A stretch of DNA of 6,052 bases, from assembly GCA_009779295.1 (NCBI GenBank), contig WREN01000152.1, forward strand, positions 1 to 6,052. The letters are read 5' to 3'. Position 1 is the stretch's first letter. Each line of letters opens with the position of its first letter. Of this stretch, positions 1 to 6,052 are shown in pieces. The stretch comes from Oscillospiraceae bacterium (GTDB lineage: Bacteria > Bacillota > Clostridia > Oscillospirales > CAG-272). Below the pieces are notes generated by a model. The model was not told where the DNA came from. It ran no database searches and was given only the letters and a program-made list of their open reading frames with translations. A program made the position numbers and the translations under genes.

Positions 1-1421
1 ATATGAGAGGATTCGAAATCCTGATGGCGCCCGGTTTTGACATTTATATCAAGAACTACGAAGGTTTGTACGGTTATAATATCGGAAGCGAGCCTGTGAT
101 GGTGTTGGATTGGGTCAAAGCAGGGTTATCCGGCAACACAATCGAAAATTTTACTCCCATTACACCCCAGAAATATGTTTGCTGCAACAGGGAGTATATT
201 TTTAACCGCCGCGAATTGGTTATTCTGGATATGATACCGAAAATCGAACTGAAAGAAAAGAAAGTTATCACGATTGCGCAGCTTGGATTTGTCAGTCCCG
301 GTTCGACTTTTGACTATTGTGTTCAGCAGTTTAACCGGAGAAGCGAAGAATACCGCATTGAGGTTATCGACTACGCTAAGTATAACTTGGACGGCGATAT
401 GGACCGCGGCGCGATGCTGCTGAACGCAGCCATCGCCGCAGGGAATATTCCCGATATGTTCCATTGGGAAGTGATGGGAACGAATTTCCCGATATACAGT
501 TACATGGAAAAGGGCTTGTTTTTGGATTTGTATGATGTAATGGACATCGATATAGTCGAACTCGCGCGCAAACCGTTCGAGCAGAACGGCAAATTGTATC
601 AACTACCGATGCAAATACATTTCCGAACGACCGTGGGGAAAAAGGCAAATTTCCCGAAAACACCGCTTACGCCGCTTGAATTAATCGACGTTTTTAATTC
701 GTTGGAAAGTGATCAGTATTTATTCTTATTCGATATAAAAAATCAACTTATAAATCCACGGACGATTTTGGATTTCATTGACACGAAAAACCGCAAAGTT
801 TATTTCGACAGCGAAGATTTTATCGAGTTTATTAAATTCGTCAAGGAACACGGTGAAGTCCGCGCTTTAGGACGTTACAGCTTCGACGATTACGATATCT
901 ACCGCGACGATAAAGTTTTATTGGGTACGACTTCAATATCATCGTTCGATGATATTGCGCGTTTTAAATATATATTCATGGAAGAATTTGCGTTTGTCGG
1001 CTATCCTACGTTATCGGATAACGGTATGTATCCTATGCCGATGATGTCATACGGGATTTCAAGCAAAACCAAATATCCTGAAGCCTGCTGGGAATTTATT
1101 AAAATTTTGCTCGACGACGATCTGCAATATCAAATAGGTATTAAGCAAAACAAATTCCCTCTTACGCAAAACGCGATGGATAAATTTATTGATTATTATC
1201 TCGAAATAGATTATACTATAGATGATTACAAAGTTGAATTAACCAGAGAGGAACTTGAAAATCTGCTCGCATATTGCACGAGCTCGAAAGCGTACAACGA
1301 AATGGAATATGTTACGATATTAAATATCATCAATGAAGAAATGTCTTACGATAAAACTCCGGAAGAAATCGCGAAGATCATTCAAAGCAGGGTATCAATT
1401 TATATTAATGAGAGGTATTGA
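1..1421 (+). CDS. Extracellular solute-binding lipoprotein, copy A (5' end outside window)
   Basis: This is the C-terminal 472 or so residues of a propeller plus solute-binding lipoprotein. The first in-frame ATG (position 3) is not the start. The residues after it (APGFDIYIKNYEGLYGYNIG) align with the interior of copies B and C, where the equivalent ATG in C is codon 262, and the two bases before it fit the Asp codon that precedes it in C. About 260 N-terminal residues, including the signal peptide, therefore lie upstream. Visible residues 1-85 are the last propeller-like strands. From about residue 88 the solute-binding domain follows, with GNIPDM (family G-x-IPDI), the NGKLYQ motif, FDSEDFIEFIKF, a GYPTLSDNG segment and the C-terminal IQSRVSIYINERY signature. 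Compared with B and C it has a 3-residue deletion before KPFE and lacks an 18-residue loop before the ELTREE motif. It is presumably anchored outside the membrane and binds a small solute; the ligand is unknown. Confidence 0.9.
   Translation, partial: MRGFEILMAPGFDIYIKNYEGLYGYNIGSEPVMVLDWVKAGLSGNTIENFTPITPQKYVCCNREYIFNRRELVILDMIPKIELKEKKVITIAQLGFVSPGSTFDYCVQQFNRRSEEYRIEVIDYAKYNLDGDMDRGAMLLNAAIAAGNIPDMFHWEVMGTNFPIYSYMEKGLFLDLYDVMDIDIVELARKPFEQNGKLYQLPMQIHFRTTVGKKANFPKTPLTPLELIDVFNSLESDQYLFLFDIKNQLINPRTILDFIDTKNRKVYFDSEDFIEFIKFVKEHGEVRALGRYSFDDYDIYRDDKVLLGTTSISSFDDIARFKYIFMEEFAFVGYPTLSDNGMYPMPMMSYGISSKTKYPEACWEFIKILLDDDLQYQIGIKQNKFPLTQNAMDKFIDYYLEIDYTIDDYKVELTREELENLLAYCTSSKAYNEMEYVTILNIINEEMSYDKTPEEIAKIIQSRVSIYINERY
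1347..1421 (+). repeat. Conserved 3'-end segment of the repeat unit (A member)
   Basis: The last 75 bases of copy A match the last 75 bases of copy B (3623-3697) at 70 positions, including a 30-base perfect run at the start, by hand alignment. The matching segment of copy C (5883-5957) agrees with B at 62 of 75. It encodes the TPEEIAK-IQSR-IYINER helix and carries the next gene's ribosome binding site, which may explain its conservation at the DNA level. Confidence 0.8.
1411..1415 (+). promoter_or_regulatory. Ribosome binding site of copy B, inside the end of copy A
   Basis: AGAGG lies 8 bases before the ATG at 1424 and forms part of the Glu-Arg codons that end copy A. It decides the start of copy B: the TTG at 1418 sits only 2 bases after it, and the ATG at 1424 is ideally spaced. 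The arrangement implies translational coupling of A and B. Confidence 0.75.
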
Positions 1422-1423
1422 AA

Positions 1424-3697
1424 ATGAAAAGATTATTAATTGTGGCATTTTTATTATTACTCGTGTTAGTCTCATGCAAGCAGAAATATTCAGAGCTGAA
1501 CAAAGCGACTAACATCAACGCAATCAATCCCAATGCTACCGATACTTACCGTTCGACGGTTTTAACAATGCCGGACAGCAGATTCGAAATGAATTTTCAA
1601 AATCCCATACGCGTCGAAGGCGACCGTATTTACATCATCGGTTATCTTGCTACCGGTACAGACCCGGACAACCCTCAGCCTGACATCGACATCACGTATT
1701 CGTGCGATATGAGCGGTGGCGATCTCCGCGTGGAAACAAGCGAAAACCGTATCAGTTCAAGTATCGATTTTCCGCTGAACGACGGTTCAAAAATCGCCGT
1801 GAAATATGTATTTGTCAACGATATATTCGACGGAATAGCGGTTCAAAAGTATTCCAAGGACAACAAAATGATGTTTGACCTTACCATCGACAGTCTGTTT
1901 GCTATTGACATAAAAAGTCAAATGAGTGAAGCGGTTATGATAGCGGGAGAAGTATTCCAAATTATTAACGCTGTGCAAACGTCCGACGACAACATTTTCA
2001 TGGCGTCGCAGAGGAAACTCGTGGCGCTGAGCGAGAACGGCGTGAAGCTGTTCGATATTCAAATCTCCGGCGAAGTGACGAATCTCGCTGTGCTGACCGA
2101 CGACAGCGTTATCATCAAGTACGGCGACACCAGAGGGAACAGCTATATCAAATACGTTGACGTTGCGGCGCAAAAGCTCGGCGACGAAATAAAATTGCCG
2201 GAAACCGTTGATTTACGGAACTCGCAAATCGTTCTCGGTCCGGGTTACGACTTGTACATCAAAAACTACGACGGGTTGTACGGGTATAACATCGGCGGCG
2301 AGCCTATTCTGGTTATCGACTGGCGCAAGTCAAACACAGTCTCGACCAGTATACAAAATTTTATTGTTATCAATACCGAAAAGTTTATTTGCAAAACATG
2401 GAACAATCTTACTTTTTTCGACGAACTCATTATACTGGATATGATTCCCAAAGATGAACTCAAGGAAAGAACGCCGATTACCCTCGCGAAACTTTACGAT
2501 AATTATCAGCTTGACACTTATATCCAATATTTTCAAAGGGATAATCCCGAATATTACATCGAAGTCATTGACTACACAAAGTACAATACACAGGATAATT
2601 ATCAAGGCGGCGTGATTCTTTTCAACAACGAAATAGCTTCCGGTAAAATTCCCGACATAGTTTTGTGGGGCGATTATTCCGGATTCCCGGTGGAGAGTTA
2701 TAAGGAAAAGGGAATGTTCAGGGATTTGTACGAATTGATGGGTAAGGATAAGGATTTATTAATGCCGTTCGCGTACAAACCATTCGAGGAAAACGGCAAG
2801 CTGTATCAATTTACATCAAGCGTTGCCGTTGACACACGCGTCGGTAAGAAGTCGTTGTTTCCGAAAGTTCCGTTGACGCCGAGTGAATTTATTGATTATT
2901 ATTATTCTTTGGACGAAAATCAATATTTAATCAATACATATACGGGTAATGTTTTTTCGGCGCGAACGATTTTGGATTTTGTAGATAATGAAAAACACGA
3001 AGTGTATTTCGACAGCGAAGATTTTATTGAGTTGATAAGATTCTATCAAAATAATAAAGATATAGAGATACCGAATTTTGACCGCGATGAAAGAACCGCT
3101 AACTACCGAAACGATATTATGCTGTTAAATGAAATGAGATTTATTGGATCTTTCGACAATTATATTCAATTGAAATTTCAATTTTTGGAAGATGTAGTTT
3201 TTGTAGGCTATCCTACTTTATCCGCCAACGGCGCGGTTATCCGCGGCGGCGCAACATACGGTATAACGGAAAAATCCAAAAACGCAGAAATAGCGTGGAA
3301 GTTCTTGAAACGAATGTTGGAAGATGATATTCAATATCCGGAAAAGAAATATGAATTTATCATAACATATGCTTTTCCTTTAACGGTAAGCGCGATGAAT
3401 AAGTATATTGAAAATATGCTTAAATATGTTTATATTTTTAGTGATAACGGAGGATTTGGACCATACACTAAACCTTTGCCGGAAGATGTTCCTTCGGGTT
3501 TCATCGTCGAAATCACGCGCGAGGAAATAGATTATATCCTCGATTACATTACAAACGCGAAAGTAATTAATACTGAAGATTATAATTTTCTGTGGTCCCA
3601 GATTATATTCGAAGAGTTACAGTACGATAAAACTCCGGAAGAAATCGCGAAGGTCATTCAAAGCAGGGCGTTTATTTATATTAATGAGAGGTATTGA
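1424..3697 (+). CDS. Extracellular solute-binding lipoprotein with N-terminal propeller-like domain, copy B
   Basis: A complete 757-aa secreted lipoprotein. The start is the ATG at 1424, 2 bases after the stop of copy A. From it the protein reads MKRLL, a hydrophobic stretch, then the lipobox LVSC with Cys18 as the lipidated residue. A conserved polar linker (SELNKATNINAINPNATDTY) follows. Residues about 60-345 form repeated strand-rich segments of 40-50 residues with D-x-G turns and 'LVALSENGVKLFDIQ'-type edges, typical of a beta-propeller. From about residue 350 (ITLAKL) a family 1-like solute-binding domain starts, with GKIPDI at 407-412, ENGKLYQF, ILDFVD, YFDSEDFIELI, GYPTLSANG, an AWKFLKRML helix, TREEIDYIL and the terminal IQSRAFIYINERY. 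I recognise these as the signatures of multi-copy Clostridia 'extracellular solute-binding proteins'. The likely role is ligand capture for an importer or for sensing at the cell surface. No permease or ATPase is nearby in the window, so substrate and partner are unknown. Confidence 0.9.
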   Translation: MKRLLIVAFLLLLVLVSCKQKYSELNKATNINAINPNATDTYRSTVLTMPDSRFEMNFQNPIRVEGDRIYIIGYLATGTDPDNPQPDIDITYSCDMSGGDLRVETSENRISSSIDFPLNDGSKIAVKYVFVNDIFDGIAVQKYSKDNKMMFDLTIDSLFAIDIKSQMSEAVMIAGEVFQIINAVQTSDDNIFMASQRKLVALSENGVKLFDIQISGEVTNLAVLTDDSVIIKYGDTRGNSYIKYVDVAAQKLGDEIKLPETVDLRNSQIVLGPGYDLYIKNYDGLYGYNIGGEPILVIDWRKSNTVSTSIQNFIVINTEKFICKTWNNLTFFDELIILDMIPKDELKERTPITLAKLYDNYQLDTYIQYFQRDNPEYYIEVIDYTKYNTQDNYQGGVILFNNEIASGKIPDIVLWGDYSGFPVESYKEKGMFRDLYELMGKDKDLLMPFAYKPFEENGKLYQFTSSVAVDTRVGKKSLFPKVPLTPSEFIDYYYSLDENQYLINTYTGNVFSARTILDFVDNEKHEVYFDSEDFIELIRFYQNNKDIEIPNFDRDERTANYRNDIMLLNEMRFIGSFDNYIQLKFQFLEDVVFVGYPTLSANGAVIRGGATYGITEKSKNAEIAWKFLKRMLEDDIQYPEKKYEFIITYAFPLTVSAMNKYIENMLKYVYIFSDNGGFGPYTKPLPEDVPSGFIVEITREEIDYILDYITNAKVINTEDYNFLWSQIIFEELQYDKTPEEIAKVIQSRAFIYINERY
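2281..2324 (+). repeat. 44-base block identical between copies B and C (B member)
   Basis: The block encodes GYNIGGEPILVIDW in the last propeller segments and is identical base for base to 4556-4599, synonymous positions included. The equivalent DNA of copy A (around 80-115) differs at many third positions, which sets B and C apart as the more recent pair or as partners in gene conversion. Confidence 0.85.
3687..3691 (+). promoter_or_regulatory. Ribosome binding site of copy C, inside the end of copy B
   Basis: AGAGG sits in the last codons of copy B, as at the A/B junction, but is 13 bases from the ATG at 3705 because of five extra bases (CTAAT) after the stop codon. That spacing is long, so initiation on copy C may be weaker or depend more on ribosomes arriving from copy B. 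No better site precedes the alternative in-frame ATG at 3684. Confidence 0.6.
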
Positions 3698-3704
3698 AAC
3701 TAAT

Positions 3705-5957
3705 ATGAAAAAAGTATTAATCGCATTAATTCTACTGCTCGTGTTAATCTCATGCAAGCAGAAAGATTCAGGGCTGAACAAAGCGACAAACATCAACGCA
3801 ATCAATCCCAACGCAACAGATACTTACCGTTCTACTATTTTAATTGTGCCGAACGACATGTTTGATGTGAGCAACAGAAGTGAAGGAGCGATCAGCGTCA
3901 CAGGCGACCGCATTATAATCAACGGCTGGATTTATGATGATCGGGATGACCCATACGATACCAAAACTGCGACGTATTCGTGCGATTGGAACGGCGAAAA
4001 TTACCGAATGGAAACAAGTGAATTATCCGCAAGCGGAGAAACTTTTCTTTTAAGCGACGGCTCGAAAATCGTTTCACAATGGATATGGGAGAATAATGTT
4101 TTAGACGGTATGATTATTCAAAAGTATTCCGCTAATAACAAATTGGTTTTCGAAAATACGGTTGACAGCCTATTCGCTATTGATTTGAAAAGCCAAATGA
4201 CGGATTACGCCATAATGTCGGGCGATTTTTTCCAAATTATCAATGCCGTGCAAACTTCTGACGGCACAATTTATTTAGCTTCGCAGAAGAAACTCGTTGC
4301 GTTGGATGAGAACGGCGTGAAATTGTTCGATATTCAAATCTCGGGCGAAGTGACGAATCTCGCCGCGCTGACCGACGACAGCGTTATCGTCAAGTACGGC
4401 GATACCAGAGGGAACGTTTACATCAAGTACGTTGACGCTGAAACGCAGAAACTCGGCGAAGAGATAGTTCTGCCGGACATTGTCGATATGCGGAACTCAC
4501 AGATTATCCTCGGTCCGGGTTACGATCTGTACATCAAAAACTTTGAAGGGCTTTTCGGGTATAACATCGGCGGCGAGCCTATTCTGGTTATCGACTGGCA
4601 CAAATCGAACACAATCGCGACCGGTATGCAAATGTTTATCGTCATCACACCCGAAAAGTTTGTGTATACGGCGATGAGTTTTCTTACTTATGAAACTGAA
4701 CTCGTGCTTCTGGATATGATTCCGAAAGACGAACTCAAAGAGCGAACTCCGATAACTCTGGCGCAATTGAGTTATTATCAAATGCTTGATTATTATATCC
4801 TGTATTTCAACAGGGAGAATCCCGATTACCGCATTGAGGTAATCGATTACTCTAAATACAACACGGAAGATGACCGTGAGCGCGGCGTGATGATTTTCAA
4901 CGCCGAAATCGCCGCGGGGAATATTCCCGATATAGTTATGTGGGGAGATTATAACGGTTTCCCGATACAGAGTTATAAAGAGAAAGGGTTGTTCAGGGAT
5001 TTGTACCAATTGATGGGCAAAGATATTGATTTGTTGATGCCTTTCGCGTATAAACCGTTCGAGGATAACGGCAAGCTGTATCAATTTTTAACGAGTATCA
5101 GTTTTGAAACTTACGCCGGCAAGAAGTCGTTCTTTCCGAAAACGCCTATGACCCCGATGGAAATGATTAATTATGAAAATTCTTTGAGAGAAGATCAGCA
5201 TTTACGTGATTCGATGTGGAATACATGGTTTTCAGCACGGACGATTTTAGATTTTGTAGATAACGAAAATCACAAAGTTTACTTTGACAGCGATGAATTT
5301 ATCGCGATATTAGGACATAATACGGGTAAAACTCCGCCGGAACATGACCCCGACGACAGATACGCCCATTACCGCAACGATACGATTCTATTATATAGAA
5401 TGAATATGTATAATTTTGATGATTATATGTATTTAAAATTTTATTTCAGGGAAGATATAACGTTTGTAGGTTATCCGACTTTATCCGATAACGGCGCGAT
5501 TGTGCGGTCGGATATCAGTTTCGGAATAACCGAAAAGTCCAAACACGCGGAAATGGCGTGGCAATTCCTGAAACGAACGCTGGCGGATGAAATTCAATAT
5601 CCGGTTTCGGCACAAAGATACAGTAACGCTCGTTCTTTCCCTATAACTGTCAGCGCTATGGATAAGTATATTGATAATATACTTAACAGAGTTTATGTAT
5701 TTTTTGGCAGAGGTCATGCTTCGTACCTGAAACCTATGCCGGAAGACGCTCAGCAGGGGTATGAAATCGAAATCACACGCGAGGAAATCGATTATATCCT
5801 CGATTACATGGCGAGCGCAAAGGCAGTGAACAGCGAGGATTTTAATTTCTTGTATTCGCAAATTATTTTCGAGGAATTGCAATCCGGTAAAACGCCGGAG
5901 GAAATCGCGAAGGTTATTCAAAGCAGGGCGAGTATTTATATCAATGAGCGGAGGTAA
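3705..5957 (+). CDS. Extracellular solute-binding lipoprotein with N-terminal propeller-like domain, copy C
   Basis: A complete 750-aa lipoprotein. I chose the ATG at 3705 because it gives a clean signal peptide (MKKVLIALILLLVLISC, Cys17 lipidated) matching copy B. The in-frame ATG at 3684 would add MRGIETN in front and overlap copy B. The N-terminal half divides into about six strand-rich blade-like segments beginning near residues 65, 112, 172, 214, 264 and 309. The solute-binding domain begins near residue 350 (ITLAQL). It carries NRENPDYRIEVIDY, GNIPDI (405-410), DNGKLYQF, ILDFVD, YFDSDEFIAIL, GYPTLSDNG, AWQFLKRTL, TREEIDYIL and the terminal IQSRASIYINERR. It is closer to B than to A throughout. 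The most variable parts are the segment before the first blade, the stretch following FDSDEFI and the loop following AMDKYI. It is the last gene of the array, followed by a gap with a new promoter. Ligand unknown. Confidence 0.9.
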   Translation: MKKVLIALILLLVLISCKQKDSGLNKATNINAINPNATDTYRSTILIVPNDMFDVSNRSEGAISVTGDRIIINGWIYDDRDDPYDTKTATYSCDWNGENYRMETSELSASGETFLLSDGSKIVSQWIWENNVLDGMIIQKYSANNKLVFENTVDSLFAIDLKSQMTDYAIMSGDFFQIINAVQTSDGTIYLASQKKLVALDENGVKLFDIQISGEVTNLAALTDDSVIVKYGDTRGNVYIKYVDAETQKLGEEIVLPDIVDMRNSQIILGPGYDLYIKNFEGLFGYNIGGEPILVIDWHKSNTIATGMQMFIVITPEKFVYTAMSFLTYETELVLLDMIPKDELKERTPITLAQLSYYQMLDYYILYFNRENPDYRIEVIDYSKYNTEDDRERGVMIFNAEIAAGNIPDIVMWGDYNGFPIQSYKEKGLFRDLYQLMGKDIDLLMPFAYKPFEDNGKLYQFLTSISFETYAGKKSFFPKTPMTPMEMINYENSLREDQHLRDSMWNTWFSARTILDFVDNENHKVYFDSDEFIAILGHNTGKTPPEHDPDDRYAHYRNDTILLYRMNMYNFDDYMYLKFYFREDITFVGYPTLSDNGAIVRSDISFGITEKSKHAEMAWQFLKRTLADEIQYPVSAQRYSNARSFPITVSAMDKYIDNILNRVYVFFGRGHASYLKPMPEDAQQGYEIEITREEIDYILDYMASAKAVNSEDFNFLYSQIIFEELQSGKTPEEIAKVIQSRASIYINERR
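4556..4599 (+). repeat. 44-base block identical between copies B and C (C member)
   Basis: Perfect match to 2281-2324 in copy B at the same place in the protein. Flanking sequence on both sides is similar but interrupted by substitutions. Confidence 0.85.
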
Positions 5958-5962
5958 ACATT

Positions 5963-5981
5963 TTTGTGTTGCATTTGTGTT
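5963..5981 (+). repeat. Direct repeat TTTGTGTT with 11-base period over the -35 region
   Basis: TTTGTGTT occurs at 5963-5970 and again at 5974-5981, about one helical turn apart, overlapping and flanking the -35 hexamer. The placement would suit a regulator binding one face of the DNA, but the repeat is short and AT-rich, so chance is possible. Confidence 0.45.
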
Positions 5982-5997
5982 AAGAATGTGATATAAT
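5969..5997 (+). promoter_or_regulatory. Sigma-70/SigA-type promoter with extended -10 for the downstream gene
   Basis: A weak -35 (TTGCAT, 5969-5974) is followed after exactly 17 bases by a perfect -10 (TATAAT, 5992-5997). A TG at 5989-5990 makes it an extended -10. Transcription would start near 6004, giving a leader of about 29 bases before the ATG at 6033. The promoter shows that the downstream gene is transcribed separately from, or in addition to, the lipoprotein operon. Confidence 0.75.
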
Positions 5998-6020
5998 GTA
6001 TAAGTAACAAGTAACTTAAC
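5979..6020. repeat. 6-base inverted repeat flanking the -10 box
   Basis: GTTAAG at 5979-5984 and its exact reverse complement CTTAAC at 6015-6020 lie 30 bases apart on either side of the -10 and predicted start site. It could be an operator, but the arms are short and too far apart for a stable hairpin. Confidence 0.3.
6002..6015 (+). repeat. Tandem repeat of AAGTAAC, two copies at the predicted transcript start
   Basis: AAGTAAC at 6002-6008 is repeated immediately at 6009-6015, in the initially transcribed region between the -10 and the ribosome binding site. It may be a regulatory site or a simple slippage repeat. Confidence 0.5.
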
Positions 6021-6028
6021 GAGGTGAT
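6021..6028 (+). promoter_or_regulatory. Strong ribosome binding site of the downstream gene
   Basis: GAGGTGAT is a near-full Shine-Dalgarno match of the Bacillota type. GAGG ends 8 bases before the ATG at 6033, fixing the start of the next gene. Confidence 0.85.
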
Positions 6029-6032
6029 ATAA

Positions 6033-6052
6033 ATGAGCAGAACAGCGAAAAC
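6033..6052 (+). CDS. Start of a downstream gene, product unknown (3' end outside window)
   Basis: Only six full codons are visible (MSRTAK, with the next codon incomplete). The start is convincing because a consensus promoter and a strong, correctly spaced ribosome binding site precede it. The basic N-terminus without a hydrophobic stretch gives no sign yet of a signal peptide. The product cannot be identified from this length, and no link to the lipoproteins beyond adjacency can be claimed. Confidence 0.7.

Larger units (their letters stand above)
1..5957 (+). repeat. Tandem array of three paralogous lipoprotein genes (unit about 2.27 kb)
   Basis: The three genes are collinear over their full visible length, and their stop codons lie 2276 and 2260 bases apart. 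Each unit runs from the ATG through the C-terminal NERY/NERR codons, which carry the next gene's ribosome binding site. Protein similarity is obvious along the whole length, and DNA similarity is patchy: high at the signal-peptide linker, the middle propeller blades and the 3' end, and low in the solute-binding domain's second half. The array may extend further upstream, since copy A enters the window already open. Confidence 0.9.

Noticed and set aside
3..5. ATG at position 3 as the start of copy A
   Set aside because: The following residues align with the interior of copies B and C (codon 262 of C), no signal peptide follows, and the preceding two bases fit the aligned Asp codon.
126..602. 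Antisense open frames at 126-602, 2330-2605 and 4497-5084, which resemble each other
   Set aside because: They lie at homologous places opposite the binding-domain genes, so their similarity follows from the coding strand's conservation. No ribosome sites or recognisable domains.
1418..1426. TTG at 1418 as the start of copy B
   Set aside because: It lies only 2 bases from AGAGG; the ATG at 1424 has 8-base spacing and begins a standard lipoprotein signal peptide.
2208..2444. Overlapping + strand frames at 2208-2444 and 4480-4677 with similar translations
   Set aside because: They cover the block where copies B and C are nearly identical in DNA, so any frame would look conserved; copy A does not preserve a matching frame and the products look like low-complexity shadow translation.
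3684..3704. ATG at 3684 as the start of copy C
   Set aside because: No ribosome site at proper distance upstream, and it adds an acidic extension before the basic start of the signal peptide. Not fully excluded because the site for 3705 is spaced long.
5481..5921. 146-codon antisense open frame at the end of copy C
   Set aside because: Opposite a well-supported gene, Arg/His/Ile-rich shadow composition, no initiation signals seen.
5964..5996. Tiny frame starting TTG at 5964 after the GGAGG at the end of copy C
   Set aside because: Ten codons, Cys/Val-rich without sense, and it overlaps the promoter; treated as chance.
1..6052. CRISPR array, insertion sequence, tRNA, defence system
   Set aside because: No regularly spaced short repeats, transposase motifs, terminal inverted repeats or tRNA-like folds were seen; coding sequence of the three paralogs accounts for nearly all of the window.

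Overview
The window is almost entirely a head-to-tail array of three paralogous genes on the + strand. Each encodes a large secreted lipoprotein: a beta-propeller-like N-terminal half followed by a bacterial extracellular solute-binding (ABC-importer type) domain. The style suggests an anaerobic, gut-type Bacillota (Clostridia) genome. The reasons are strong GAGG/GGTGAT-type ribosome binding sites, a consensus extended -10 promoter, AT-leaning composition, lipoprotein signal peptides, and a protein family I associate with multi-copy solute-binding lipoproteins of Clostridia. The short SCKQK lipobox region is not diagnostic, so the phylum is a moderate-confidence inference.

Layout: 1-1421 is the 3' part of copy A, whose first roughly 260 codons lie outside the window. 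1424-3697 is copy B, complete, 757 aa. 3705-5957 is copy C, complete, 750 aa. The intergenic gaps are 2 and 7 bases. The ribosome binding sites of B and C lie inside the last codons of the preceding gene, so A-B-C look like one translationally coupled operon. No promoter or terminator is visible between them. No permease, ATPase, regulator or enzyme gene is present in the window, so the transported or sensed ligand cannot be assigned.

After copy C there is a 75-base gap. It contains a good promoter (TTGCAT, 17 bases, extended TGATATAAT), several short direct and inverted repeats around it, a strong ribosome binding site, and the first codons (MSRTAK) of a fourth gene cut off by the window end.

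The duplication is the main biology here. B and C are closer to each other than to A, with blocks of near-identical DNA, including a 44-base perfect match. A lacks an 18-residue loop and differs around the predicted ligand-contact region. This fits tandem duplication followed by binding-site diversification, possibly with gene conversion. I see no defence system, CRISPR array, mobile element or RNA gene.
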